Below, piece by piece: positions 7,501 through 14,470 of a stretch of 42,489 nucleotides of DNA; position 1 is the stretch's first letter, and each line of letters begins with the position of its first letter. This DNA is from Thalassobium sp. (GTDB lineage: Bacteria > Pseudomonadota > Gammaproteobacteria > Pseudomonadales > Oceanobacteraceae), in assembly GCA_002733205.1 (NCBI GenBank), contig NVUW01000016.1:1-42489 (forward strand). Reading direction: 5' to 3'. The notes below the pieces were generated by a model that was not told the origin of the DNA, did no database searches, and saw nothing but the letters and a program-made list of their open reading frames with translations. The position numbers were made by a program, and so were the translations under genes.

Positions 7501-7814
7501 TACACGACCTCAACAGGATCAAGACCAGCGACAATAATACTTGTGGTCGTTCCGCCAGCTTGCGTGACCCATAGATAGTTATGAATATACTCAAATTTAG
7601 CCGACCCAACAAACGCCGCGCCTCCGTCAATTATATTCATTCCAGTAGGGGCGGAGACGGGCGTATCTTGTGACACATATATGTCAACCGTTCCGCCGAT
7701 CGTTTCAATGGATGGTGCGATTTGCTCCACTCCTGCGGGCATAGACCTGACAACATATAGCGTATCAAGTGCAAGCACCTTTTGGTATCGTTGTCTGTCG
7801 ACTGGTATTGTCAT
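7500..7814 (-). CDS. Small paralogous structural-type protein (copy 1)
   Basis: A 104-residue beta-rich protein, first gene of the accessory cassette after the portal, with an AGGAG site nine bases before the start. It is clearly homologous to the product of 6101-6445, most visibly at APTGMNII-x-GGA-x-FVGS and the following F-x-Y-x-HN segment. The two copies bracket the lectin-like gene and a small unknown gene, so a duplication of this gene within the cassette is likely. No known family was recognised. Confidence 0.6.
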   Translation of the reverse strand: MTIPVDRQRYQKVLALDTLYVVRSMPAGVEQIAPSIETIGGTVDIYVSQDTPVSAPTGMNIIDGGAAFVGSAKFEYIHNYLWVTQAGGTTTSIIVAGLDPVEVV

Positions 7815-7834
7815 GATATATTCTCCTCATGGAT

Positions 7835-9193
7835 TTATTGCGTCGGAGTTCCGACAGTGAATTGACCCGTTAGGGGTTCTAATGCTTCGCGTTTTGTGTC
7901 GACCTCTGTGGCCAATAAATGATCATGATTTACATTTTCCGCCCATTCCGTGCGGTCTATTGCGCCTGATTGATAAGACGACATATTACGATTAAATTTA
8001 GAATTCTTAACCTCTTCCTCTTCGACAGCGTTCAACTGCTTGAGAGGATTCCACGAGATCGAGAGATCATCAGGCACAAACCCGAAAAGATGCTGGCAAC
8101 ATATGGCCAATAGGTCAATGACTTGAAACTTGCTCTTTGCGCGTATTTCACCCTCAACCATTGAATTATAATTCTGCAAATCATCTTCGCCAGATGAAAA
8201 ACCAGTGGAGGGAATGCCGAACAGCTTGGACATGGGCATTTTAAGATCAGATGCAACCTGCATGCGTATCTCACTCATGACCTCACCTAAACCAGTAAAT
8301 GACATTTTCTTTTGGTCGTAATCATCGTCGGCGTCCATAGTTATGGCGTTGATATAATTTTTGACTTGGTTCGCCTGTTGTACACGTTGGACAACTTGGG
8401 CCGTCCCATTAGCGGACAACATAGCAGTATTGAAGCCTTTGATCTTGAATACGTCAACTTTGGCCTCGTCGATCAACTCAAACAAGACATTCTGATTTTT
8501 CATGTACTGATTAATAGAACGCACCAAACGCTCAAGTTCTGACATGCCCCAACCGCGCAAACGCTGGCGAATGAAAGCAGGGGCTTCTTTGCCCTTAATT
8601 TTATACACTCGAGTCTTATTGACAATCGTTCCATAATAATTATAGAAATCGCCTTGCTGGTCGTAAGGGTCTGCAACCGCATTCATCGAAGGATTACCGA
8701 CCGCGCCAGAGCCGACCATCTCCCACATATCCAAACCACGAAACGCGAGTTTTCCGCCTTCTTTGATTGACTCGATTTTGAATTCTGTTTGTGGGTTTTG
8801 CCCTGTGATTATGAGAATACCACCGCCGCCATACAGTCTGGCCCACTTGAGCGCATCACGTAGAGCACCAATAACGTTATTGCGCTCAATGTACATTTCG
8901 AGCTTGTCCAGTTCGGCAGGTTCTAATTGATCGGTAACAATCTCAAAGCCCGTACTGAAAGCATCATCGACAGGTTGGTCCACCAAAGTTTGCACAATAC
9001 CATGCTCGACATACATCTGTGAGAGTAGGTTGCGATCATTAGAAACAAGATTATAGCGCAGATTATAATACAGCGAGTCGGTACGGCCAACAAATGCGCC
9101 TGTACCAAAAGGGTTAGTGAATGCACTTGTAAAACTGTTGAGTGAATTAACAACTGGTTCCGACAAGCTCGATGTAGTTTTTAAATTGTTCAT
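7835..9193 (-). CDS. Portal protein (DUF1073-like)
   Basis: A 452-residue protein, the usual length for DUF1073 portals. Seen in order: an N-terminal LYYNLRYNLVSNDR segment, the VDQPVDDAFSTGFEI stretch, a WARLYGGGGILI strand typical of these portals (residues near 117-128), a helical stem with NQYMKNQNVLFELIDEAKVDVFKI, and a C-terminal MSKLFGIPSTGFSSGEDDLQNY. The portal forms the dodecameric ring through which DNA is packed and ejected. It is separated from the terminase by twelve small genes, an uncommon arrangement. An AGGTGAT ribosome site lies five bases before the start. Confidence 0.9.
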   Translation of the reverse strand: MNNLKTTSSLSEPVVNSLNSFTSAFTNPFGTGAFVGRTDSLYYNLRYNLVSNDRNLLSQMYVEHGIVQTLVDQPVDDAFSTGFEIVTDQLEPAELDKLEMYIERNNVIGALRDALKWARLYGGGGILIITGQNPQTEFKIESIKEGGKLAFRGLDMWEMVGSGAVGNPSMNAVADPYDQQGDFYNYYGTIVNKTRVYKIKGKEAPAFIRQRLRGWGMSELERLVRSINQYMKNQNVLFELIDEAKVDVFKIKGFNTAMLSANGTAQVVQRVQQANQVKNYINAITMDADDDYDQKKMSFTGLGEVMSEIRMQVASDLKMPMSKLFGIPSTGFSSGEDDLQNYNSMVEGEIRAKSKFQVIDLLAICCQHLFGFVPDDLSISWNPLKQLNAVEEEEVKNSKFNRNMSSYQSGAIDRTEWAENVNHDHLLATEVDTKREALEPLTGQFTVGTPTQ

Positions 9194-9236
9194 TGATCAC
9201 CTAAAACACATAACAATGACAACACTACCACATGAA

Positions 9237-9449
9237 TTACTTAGTATCAAGAATAGAGGGCTGTTTGATTTCTCGAAGAATATCCCGAAGCTCTGCATAT
9301 GCCAAAAGCAACGTACACCATATGAAGGAAAGAAATAGTCTACCTAAATTCATTTCATCCAAAGCGTATGATTGGTAAAAGACTATGAACAGGGCAAACC
9401 CTGCAAATCTTATAAGTTTGGTTTTGGTTATTATTGGGTTGAGGGTCAT
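9237..9449 (-). CDS. Small membrane protein, two hydrophobic segments
   Basis: A 70-residue protein with an AGGAGA site and ATGA overlap with the gene before it. Two hydrophobic stretches are visible (FAGFALFIVFYQSYAL and LFLSFIWCTLLLAYAEL) followed by a charged helix. It is the last gene of the small-gene block before the portal. It could be a holin-like or inner-membrane host-takeover protein; nothing in the sequence decides this. Confidence 0.6.
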   Translation of the reverse strand: MTLNPIITKTKLIRFAGFALFIVFYQSYALDEMNLGRLFLSFIWCTLLLAYAELRDILREIKQPSILDTK

Positions 9450-9805
9450 GATTGGTTTTCTCCTGTTGTTATTTTGTAGATTTCATATGCAGCCTCATGA
9501 AGATAATCATCATGGTAATCACAAGATTCATTAAGGTAATCTTTTATAGCTGTAACATGTTCTAGTTTAGGTTCTTTAGGCACAAGCACGTGTGTGTCTA
9601 GTAGTGCTAGAGCTTCTCTCAATGCAATAATATCAGGGCAAAGGCTTCTGTCATAGAAATGTGTTTCAATCCCCAGAGTTAAAGCTGCCTTTAATTTATC
9701 ATTAGGTGTCATCGGTTTACTCTCATGATTGCGCGCTAATTTAGACTCCTCATTCTTGGATTTATTATAACGGGCTATGCCGCCATCTCTATCGTAGTGA
9801 CTCAT
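9446..9805 (-). CDS. Hypothetical protein, charged
   Basis: A 119-residue soluble protein. The first 35 residues are polar and basic (RYNKSKNEESKLARNHES), and the rest looks helical (IIALREALALLDTHVL, then a His- and Tyr-rich acidic segment near CDYHDDYLHEAAYEIY). It overlaps both neighbours by ATGA and belongs to the small-gene block driven by the promoter at 12303-12331. No family recognised. Confidence 0.55.
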   Translation of the reverse strand: MSHYDRDGGIARYNKSKNEESKLARNHESKPMTPNDKLKAALTLGIETHFYDRSLCPDIIALREALALLDTHVLVPKEPKLEHVTAIKDYLNESCDYHDDYLHEAAYEIYKITTGENQS

Positions 9806-9942
9806 GTATCCACCTCAAGCACATATCCCGCCATATCACAGAACAGTTGATCCTCGGTGGGCGACAGGAGTTCATTACGTTCGAGTTTGGTTTTCGCGGT
9901 CAAGTATGCGAATAGTTTCCGTTTGTCTATGATGTTGGTCAT
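9802..9942 (-). CDS. 46-residue hypothetical protein
   Basis: A short gene found by reading the gap between two longer ones. It starts MTNIIDKRKLFAYL and ends GYVLEVDT. Its start overlaps the upstream stop as TAATG and its stop overlaps the next start as ATGA, so it fits exactly into the chain of coupled genes. The protein appears to be a single helix followed by an acidic end. Function unknown. Confidence 0.6.
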   Translation of the reverse strand: MTNIIDKRKLFAYLTAKTKLERNELLSPTEDQLFCDMAGYVLEVDT

Positions 9943-10106
9943 TATAGTTTTCCTCTGTATGTTAACCTGTCCCAAGATTTGGGGTTCATATATCTATGTC
10001 TACCTGTAATTCCCCACCATAATCTTTCCCAACGGTTCATGCGCATTATTGCCCAACCTATGCGCCAATATCTTTCGTCGCGTATTTTTTCTTCGATGCT
10101 GGTCAT
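9942..10106 (-). CDS. 54-residue Trp- and Arg-rich hypothetical protein
   Basis: A short gene that overlaps both neighbours (ATGA upstream, TAATG downstream). The product begins MTSIEEKIRDERYWRIGWAI and is unusually rich in Trp (six) and Arg, with a WERLWWGITGR core. Such small basic aromatic proteins are common in phage early blocks but their role is not known. The exact overlaps on both sides support it as a real gene. Confidence 0.6.
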   Translation of the reverse strand: MTSIEEKIRDERYWRIGWAIMRMNRWERLWWGITGRHRYMNPKSWDRLTYRGKL

Positions 10107-10291
10107 TTTTTCACCTTCACAATATGATAGCCGTTGGTGGTTAGGTGGCTCAAAAAATGGGCGATAACCACGGCCTCTCTTTTATTAATTTGGCGATAGC
10201 CCAATGCGAATTGTGCCTTGTCGAAATCACCAATAATATTGGGACATTCTTTATCAATGTCTACAATTTCCATTTCTATTATGTTGGTCAT
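10103..10291 (-). CDS. Small hypothetical protein, tandem paralogue B
   Basis: A 62-residue protein; I chose the start MTNIIEMEIVDID at 10291 because it overlaps the upstream stop (ATGA) and lies at the position matched in its paralogue. Its C-terminus (TTNGYHIVKVKK) and its EIVDID segment correspond to the end of the next gene upstream (TANGYQLIKVKK and ELVDIE). The DNA around both stop codons is also alike. It is therefore a shortened tandem copy lacking the N-terminal zinc-binding part. Function unknown. Confidence 0.6.
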   Translation of the reverse strand: MTNIIEMEIVDIDKECPNIIGDFDKAQFALGYRQINKREAVVIAHFLSHLTTNGYHIVKVKK

Positions 10292-10596
10292 TTTTTCACC
10301 TTTATGAGTTGGTAGCCGTTGGCGGTTAGGTAGTCTAAGGTGGCATTGCACCCACCATCAAAACCAAATTTCATTCCAATATTCCTGCCGACCATCGTGG
10401 TTCTGAGTTCTTCAATATCCACAAGTTCCATGGCCACCATAGGCGATTTAACATCAGGCATAGGGGTATCTGAGCTTACAGGTGGCAACGAGGATTTAAA
10501 CAGTTTAGTATCTATGCATTTTTCACATTTTCCGCAAGCTGTTCCAAGTGCCCAACAGCCACGACATATAACGCCATTGTATTTATTCTGTGTCAT
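10288..10596 (-). CDS. Small zinc-finger-like protein, tandem paralogue A
   Basis: A 102-residue protein starting at MTQNKYNG (10596), inside the last codons of the upstream gene. Residues 11-28 contain four Cys in two pairs (CRGCW, then CGKCEKC), consistent with a small zinc site. Residues about 56-102 are homologous to the next gene (10103-10291), ending LTANGYQLIKVKK. The pair is a tandem duplication in which only this copy has the Cys module. No named family recognised. Confidence 0.6.
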   Translation of the reverse strand: MTQNKYNGVICRGCWALGTACGKCEKCIDTKLFKSSLPPVSSDTPMPDVKSPMVAMELVDIEELRTTMVGRNIGMKFGFDGGCNATLDYLTANGYQLIKVKK

Positions 10597-10969
10597 TTTT
10601 AAGCCCTTCAAGTTTGAACATACCGCCAATAAATTTTTTCGCGTCTTCAATTTCAGAATCAGCAAGTCTCACGAAACCAAAGAATGAATACGAATCGTGG
10701 CAACCAAGTTCACCCGTTTCAAATGATCGCTTCAATATTTTATATAGATTTTCATCTTCTTTTGATGGTTTACACTCTGGCCGTGTGTTCCAGTCGCCCT
10801 CTGTTGTAGCACCGCAGTTATTACATGCTGGCTTGTGTTGTATATAATCTGCGATATCATCGTCCGCCCAGCTCATCTCTCGCGCTCTAAACTCTGGCTT
10901 AAAACTGGCTACGCCTTCGGGGTCGATATCCGTTGATCCGCAAAACGGACAGGGTTTTAAATTAGTCAT
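10583..10969 (-). CDS. Lar-like zinc-ribbon protein
   Basis: A 128-residue protein starting at MTNLKPCPFCGS (10969), with AAGG nine bases upstream. The LKPCPFCG opening followed by a second CNNCGA pair and the TEGDWNTRPE segment is the pattern of Lar-type (restriction alleviation) and related phage zinc ribbons. In Rac prophage, Lar modulates type I restriction-modification; most phage members are uncharacterised. The C-terminal part (residues 65-128) is acidic and helical, unlike short Lar proteins. Restriction-related activity is possible but unproven. Confidence 0.6.
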   Translation of the reverse strand: MTNLKPCPFCGSTDIDPEGVASFKPEFRAREMSWADDDIADYIQHKPACNNCGATTEGDWNTRPECKPSKEDENLYKILKRSFETGELGCHDSYSFFGFVRLADSEIEDAKKFIGGMFKLEGLKNDTE

Positions 10970-11062
10970 GCTAAATGCCTTATCGTTAAAATTGGTATGA
11001 ACAAGAACCACCAGCGCACCTGTAGAACGGGGCGACCATCTTGCTGTATTTGTTTGGACGTT

Positions 11063-11266
11063 CTAGTTATTATCATTTTTCATATCCTCCGCTTTCTTGA
11101 TTGCTGAGTCTCGCAATAAGTTTAAATTGCCCCACTCGTCAATATGCGCATCACTTTTTTCAGATAAATACTTTGAGTATTCCAAAGCCACAAGCAACTC
11201 ACCCGCTAAGTTCTCAAACCGCAACGCACGAGCGGCGCAGTCTTCAATGTCTTTTTCGGTTGTCAT
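11063..11266 (-). CDS. 67-residue helical hypothetical protein
   Basis: I chose MTTEKDIEDCAARALRFE at 11266, which overlaps the stop of the 34-residue membrane protein (ATGA). The whole product is predicted helical with a charged C-terminus (KKAEDMKNDNN). Part of the twelve-gene small block. About 93 bases follow before the next gene and contain no clear gene. Function unknown. Confidence 0.55.
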   Translation of the reverse strand: MTTEKDIEDCAARALRFENLAGELLVALEYSKYLSEKSDAHIDEWGNLNLLRDSAIKKAEDMKNDNN

Positions 11267-11367
11267 GATGTGCCCCCTAATATGTAAACATACATGTAAA
11301 TTGTAATGATCACGAAGACCACACATGCTAGAGATGCGAAGACTAAGTTGAATATAAAATTTCTCAT
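11263..11367 (-). CDS. 34-residue single-span membrane protein
   Basis: A very short gene: MRNFIFNLVFASLACVVFVI, continuing hydrophobic to YVYILGGTS. It overlaps the genes on both sides by ATGA-type overlaps, which is strong support for translation. The product is a single transmembrane helix with a positively charged short N-terminus. Function unknown; one of several mini membrane proteins in this genome. Confidence 0.6.
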   Translation of the reverse strand: MRNFIFNLVFASLACVVFVIITIYMYVYILGGTS

Positions 11368-11528
11368 TTGGTTTGCTCCCATGTAAAAAATTGTCTTTCG
11401 GCGCAATAACTACCTTTCGCGCCTATTGTCTGATCCATAGTATCGAAGTGGACAGTTTTAACGCACCTGCCCATGACGAACACTGTAGATAATCCCATGA
11501 TTAAACCGAGGGCCATTGCTATTTTCAT
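11364..11528 (-). CDS. 54-residue protein with N-terminal hydrophobic segment
   Basis: A short gene starting MKIAMALGLIMGLSTVFVMG, a signal-anchor or signal peptide, followed by a polar part with two Cys residues. A Cys follows the hydrophobic core (GRC) but lacks a standard lipobox. Start and stop overlap the neighbouring genes. It is probably membrane-bound or periplasmic. Function unknown. Confidence 0.58.
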   Translation of the reverse strand: MKIAMALGLIMGLSTVFVMGRCVKTVHFDTMDQTIGAKGSYCAERQFFTWEQTK

Positions 11529-11851
11529 ATTCCACCCTCCGCATAAGCCTGTTCCATTTCGTAGGATTCACCGTAAACCTTATCGCTTGGCTCGAAACCT
11601 TCGTCATCATAAAACGTTTCACCGTTTTCGTTATGTTGAAGAGACAGGAAACCAGCGCAAATCTTTGAACCTTCATCGACGCGGTTGTCTTCGTCCTCTG
11701 TTTCGCTGTCCAGTGTCTTATGACAATAGAATGTGTTGTACGGGTTCTGAGCTGCATAAGCTAATTCTTCGCCACGCTCTGGACGTAGGAACGGTTTAAC
11801 GTCTGACCGATACGGGCATTGAGCGCAGGGTTTTTTTATGAAATCGCTCAT
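11525..11851 (-). CDS. Small Cys-rich protein, PC-x-x-CPYR type
   Basis: A 108-residue acidic protein. It opens with MSDFIKKPCAQCPYRSDVKPF, a CxxC motif found at the start of a widespread group of small phage and bacterial proteins (DUF6283-like), then FYCHKTLDS and KICAGFLSL supply two more Cys and a His, so a metal site (Fe-S or zinc) is plausible. Residues 80-108 are acidic. Overlaps both neighbours by ATGA. The biochemical role of the group is not known to me. Confidence 0.6.
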   Translation of the reverse strand: MSDFIKKPCAQCPYRSDVKPFLRPERGEELAYAAQNPYNTFYCHKTLDSETEDEDNRVDEGSKICAGFLSLQHNENGETFYDDEGFEPSDKVYGESYEMEQAYAEGGI

Positions 11852-12129
11852 GATGCGCCCGTCGCTTTCTTGATTGCGTCACGAATAGGCGTTAAATGAG
11901 CGTCGCCAATATCAGGATTGGCCGCGATTATCTTTAGAGCATATTCCAACGCCTCCAACATATCAGGGGCGGCCGATATCAGGCGCAAAATTCCGTTGTG
12001 TTTATCCATAGATACTTCATCCTGTGATATCACAGTGACCGATAGTTCGAATTCATCGGTATTTAAACTGGTGATTCTCTGGTCTGAGTTCGTTTGCTCA
12101 ATACTGAAAGATATTGGTTTGTTAGTCAT
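11848..12129 (-). CDS. Small phage protein with LISAAPDMLEAL motif
   Basis: A 93-residue protein. The first half is beta-type; the second contains NGILRLISAAPDMLEALEYA, a helix shared by many small phage proteins in early blocks. The function of that group is unknown. The start overlaps the upstream stop as ATGA. Second gene behind the early-type promoter at 12303-12331. Confidence 0.6.
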   Translation of the reverse strand: MTNKPISFSIEQTNSDQRITSLNTDEFELSVTVISQDEVSMDKHNGILRLISAAPDMLEALEYALKIIAANPDIGDAHLTPIRDAIKKATGAS

Positions 12130-12275
12130 GATTCTACGCCCTGTTCTTTAAGTTGTCTAACAACTCTTTCGACACTAATGGCTAGATCGTCCATTTGTTC
12201 ATAATGGTGTTTGACAAACAATAAAAATTCGTAAGCCTCAATTTCGGTTAATGTTAATACTATTTTTTTGGGCAT
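12126..12275 (-). CDS. 49-residue hypothetical protein, first gene of the small block
   Basis: I chose MPKKIVLTLTEIEAYEFLLF at 12275 because an AAGGA site lies about eight bases upstream and the promoter at 12303-12331 lies 28 bases before it. The longer frame would start inside the promoter. A short strand followed by two helices is expected. It could be a small regulator, as a first gene behind a promoter often is, but there is no direct evidence. Confidence 0.6.
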   Translation of the reverse strand: MPKKIVLTLTEIEAYEFLLFVKHHYEQMDDLAISVERVVRQLKEQGVES

Positions 12276-12302
12276 TGATTTATCCTTTAAGTTTCTATCA
12301 AC

Positions 12303-12331
12303 ATGAAAACACACCGCTAACAGTCTGTCAA
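12303..12331 (-). promoter_or_regulatory. Early-type promoter with conserved spacer (P7)
   Basis: On the minus strand TTGACA (12331-12326) is followed by a 17-base spacer with the core TGTTAGCG and by TTTCAT (12308-12303) as -10. The same layout recurs upstream of early genes on the plus strand. It sits between the large terminase stop and the twelve-gene small block, giving that block its own start inside the late operon. Confidence 0.65.
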
Positions 12332-12339
12332 CAACTTAA

Positions 12340-13614
12340 TTATAAAACATCGAAAATAGATACGTCTGCGGTGATGTAATCGGCCAGCGCATAACGAGTT
12401 GCGTCAATATAATGATTCCAGTTATCAATAATCACAGGCAGAATTTCTTGTGTGTTTTTATCGACCTTATACGAGTACTTGGTTAATTCTTCAATCGTCT
12501 TAACACATCTCGGATGCACAAATATGTTATTAAACGACCTTAAATATTCAACTCCGTCTTCAACGCTGCCTTTCCACTTTGGCGCGCCCTCTACATTAAA
12601 TCCTTGCTTGCTCACATGGGATATCGTTTCGGGCCTTGAACAGTCACCGTATATTTTCCAACGCTTGGACTCTGGCACTGATCGGAACATCGTACCTATA
12701 TCATCCAACTCAACACCAACGCCGCCCGCCTCATAATCTATATATAAATTCTTCTGTCCATTTTCGAGCATGATGTACATGCGTACCAGAGTCGTAGGAT
12801 CGTTCGCGAATCCCCAATCTGCACCGAAGAAAAAACGGGTTTGGTATAATTCAGTGAGGGCAGGCGTCTCGAAATCCAGTTCCTTCCATTTTCCATGGAA
12901 AACAATTTGCTCTGCACGACCGACGGCCTCACCCATGTATTCATGATCGTATTTCATGCGGTCGGATTTCTTCAACGCCTCCGCATCTGCTATAAATTTC
13001 TGTCCTAACCATTCGGGCGGAACGTCTAAATATGTGGAGTGGTGGACGATCCTGTCGCCGTATGCTTTGTTCTCGCATTCTTTGTTGACCCATGCGGCCG
13101 GATCATTCGGCGGGTTGTATGTGATAAACTCCACAAACTTATCACCACCACGCAAAACGGATTGTTGGACGTTTCTTATTTCGTCCATACCATAGAATTC
13201 GGCGGCCTCTTCAAACCACAGGAATTTGAAATAACCTTGCTTAACATTTATCGACTTGAGCTTGAGTGGATTATCTAGCCCCTTCATTATGATTTTTTGG
13301 CCAGTGGGTAGGTATGTGATTTCAGGCGGTGATTTCGTATGAGAGAAAAACGCATCTACCTTAAGCATACTAATCGCCCATAAAAGCGTTTCAAGAACCG
13401 ATGTCCTGATCGTCTCCCCAACCTTACGAACCACAAGCGCGTTTGCGTCGGGATCTTCTATCATCCCTAATATTATCTGTATGGCGGCGAAAGACGATTT
13501 AGTCGATCCACGTCCGCCCTTGAGCCAGATTGAAACCGTGGCCTTTAATCTTATTCTGCGATGGATAGGATAGAAGACGGGGGCGATAACTGTTTTAAGA
13601 GATACCTCAGTCAT
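12340..13614 (-). CDS. terL: Terminase large subunit
   Basis: About 424 residues. The ATPase domain has a Walker A WLKGGRGSTKSS near residue 35 and a Walker B with catalytic acids in FKFLWFEEAAEF. The nuclease domain shows FFFGADWGFANDPTTLVR (first Asp), IYGDCSRPETI (second Asp) and DNWNHYIDATRYAL near the C-terminus (third). This is the layout of the PBSX/Terminase_3 group; it cuts and pumps DNA into the prohead at the portal. Two ATG codons (13629 and 13614) are possible; the second gives an 8-base overlap with the small subunit and is preferred, though neither has an ideal ribosome site. Confidence 0.92.
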   Translation of the reverse strand: MTEVSLKTVIAPVFYPIHRRIRLKATVSIWLKGGRGSTKSSFAAIQIILGMIEDPDANALVVRKVGETIRTSVLETLLWAISMLKVDAFFSHTKSPPEITYLPTGQKIIMKGLDNPLKLKSINVKQGYFKFLWFEEAAEFYGMDEIRNVQQSVLRGGDKFVEFITYNPPNDPAAWVNKECENKAYGDRIVHHSTYLDVPPEWLGQKFIADAEALKKSDRMKYDHEYMGEAVGRAEQIVFHGKWKELDFETPALTELYQTRFFFGADWGFANDPTTLVRMYIMLENGQKNLYIDYEAGGVGVELDDIGTMFRSVPESKRWKIYGDCSRPETISHVSKQGFNVEGAPKWKGSVEDGVEYLRSFNNIFVHPRCVKTIEELTKYSYKVDKNTQEILPVIIDNWNHYIDATRYALADYITADVSIFDVL

Positions 13615-14155
13615 CGTCTGGAATATCATCCTTGAGAACTGTTGGGGTTATATCCTTAAACTCTAATTTATCGACGAACATACCACGATCTTTACCAAGC
13701 ATATCAAGCGCGGCCTTTTTATCCGATACCTTGATTTTCATTACTTCGGCGAAACCTACGTTTTCATTTCCCACCATACATATATCAACGCCAGATATTG
13801 CGCCGGCGGTATCATCATCAAGTTTGGAAATATGGATAGGCTTGCCATCATCATCGAATAATTTACGCGCATCATAGAAGGCAATCTTTGCAAGTTCCGC
13901 AGTGATACGCTCGGCGGTAATGTTAAGTTTGTTCTGTACTTTAAGCCTCTCATTGCGCAAATAAGCCGCTATATGTGGTTTGTTGCGGTTTTCATAACCA
14001 ATAGACGAGGCCGCGTTTTCAGAGTATCCCGCGTCGATTGCAGCCTGTGTAGCGTTATCATCTACAAGCACATTGTCTGCCCATAATCTAGATTTGGCCG
14101 TCCACCCTTCGGATGCTGGTCTATCTTTATCATCGCTTGGTTTGGGTTCCGTCAT
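13607..14155 (-). CDS. terS: Terminase small subunit
   Basis: A 182-residue protein with a strong GGAGG site eight bases before the start. Residues about 20-70 hold the helix-turn-helix pattern of the Terminase_2 family: RLWADNVLVDDNATQAAIDAGYSENAAS, followed by IAAYLRNERLKVQNKLNITAER. The C-terminal part (KKAALDMLGKDRGMFVDKLE) matches the oligomerisation segment of the family. It recognises phage DNA and hands it to TerL. First gene of the minus-strand late operon, behind the motif at 14172-14200. Confidence 0.9.
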   Translation of the reverse strand: MTEPKPSDDKDRPASEGWTAKSRLWADNVLVDDNATQAAIDAGYSENAASSIGYENRNKPHIAAYLRNERLKVQNKLNITAERITAELAKIAFYDARKLFDDDGKPIHISKLDDDTAGAISGVDICMVGNENVGFAEVMKIKVSDKKAALDMLGKDRGMFVDKLEFKDITPTVLKDDIPDDD

Positions 14156-14171
14156 TTGAATAACCTCCGTG

Positions 14172-14200
14172 TTGTTATCACAATGTTAGCACACTTCTAT
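14172..14200 (-). promoter_or_regulatory. Late operon promoter motif with degenerate -35 (P8)
   Basis: On the minus strand the spacer GTG-TGCTAACA-TTGTGA is followed by TAACAA as -10, in the same register as the early promoters, but the -35 position reads ATAGAA instead of TTGACA. It lies 16 bases before the ribosome site of the small terminase gene. The intact core without a -35 suggests a promoter that needs an activator, which would fit late expression. This reading is inference. Confidence 0.5.
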
Positions 14201-14271
14201 ATGCGTTGGGAATATCAAAAACACCTAAAATACCCCCTATTATGTAAATGGGTTTGGGTAATAAAATTACG

Positions 14272-14387
14272 GGCCATTTGGTGTCCAGTGTTCCTGTTGT
14301 TATATCAATGACTTAGCCTAAATATATTATGTTAAATGGCCAGATGGTGTCCAGTGTTTATTTAATTAGATCAACGACTTAACCCTA
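14272..14387. repeat. Two imperfect ~50-bp direct repeats, 66-bp period
   Basis: Unit one begins at 14272 and unit two at 14338. Both start GGCCA, share GGTGTCCAGTGTT, and after a variable stretch share ATCAA-x-GACTTA-x-CC. A third partial match, ATTTGGTGTCCA, lies at 14571-14582. These could be iterons bound by an initiator or regulator. Confidence 0.65.
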
Positions 14388-14401
14388 TTTCCCCCTCTTC
14401 T

Positions 14402-14470
14402 CTCTATATTTTCTCTACTTAAAAGAGTATATAGAGTTAAGGGGGGTCGATGCTATAATTGACCCCCTTA
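14402..14470. other. Two adjacent inverted repeats in the control region
   Basis: The first pairs CTCTATAT (14402-14409) with ATATAGAG (14429-14436) and can extend inward with CTCT/AGAG. The second pairs TAAGGGGGGTC (14438-14448) with GACCCCCTTA (14461-14470) with one bulged G. Neither is followed by a T-run on either strand, so a simple terminator is not supported. They may be part of an origin. Confidence 0.55.

Noticed and set aside
14272..14387. CRISPR array
   Set aside because: Only two imperfect units with no constant short repeat and variable spacer structure, and no cas genes.
14438..14470. Rho-independent terminator
   Set aside because: The G/C hairpin has no T-run on either strand and lies between two divergent operons, where no transcript is expected to end.
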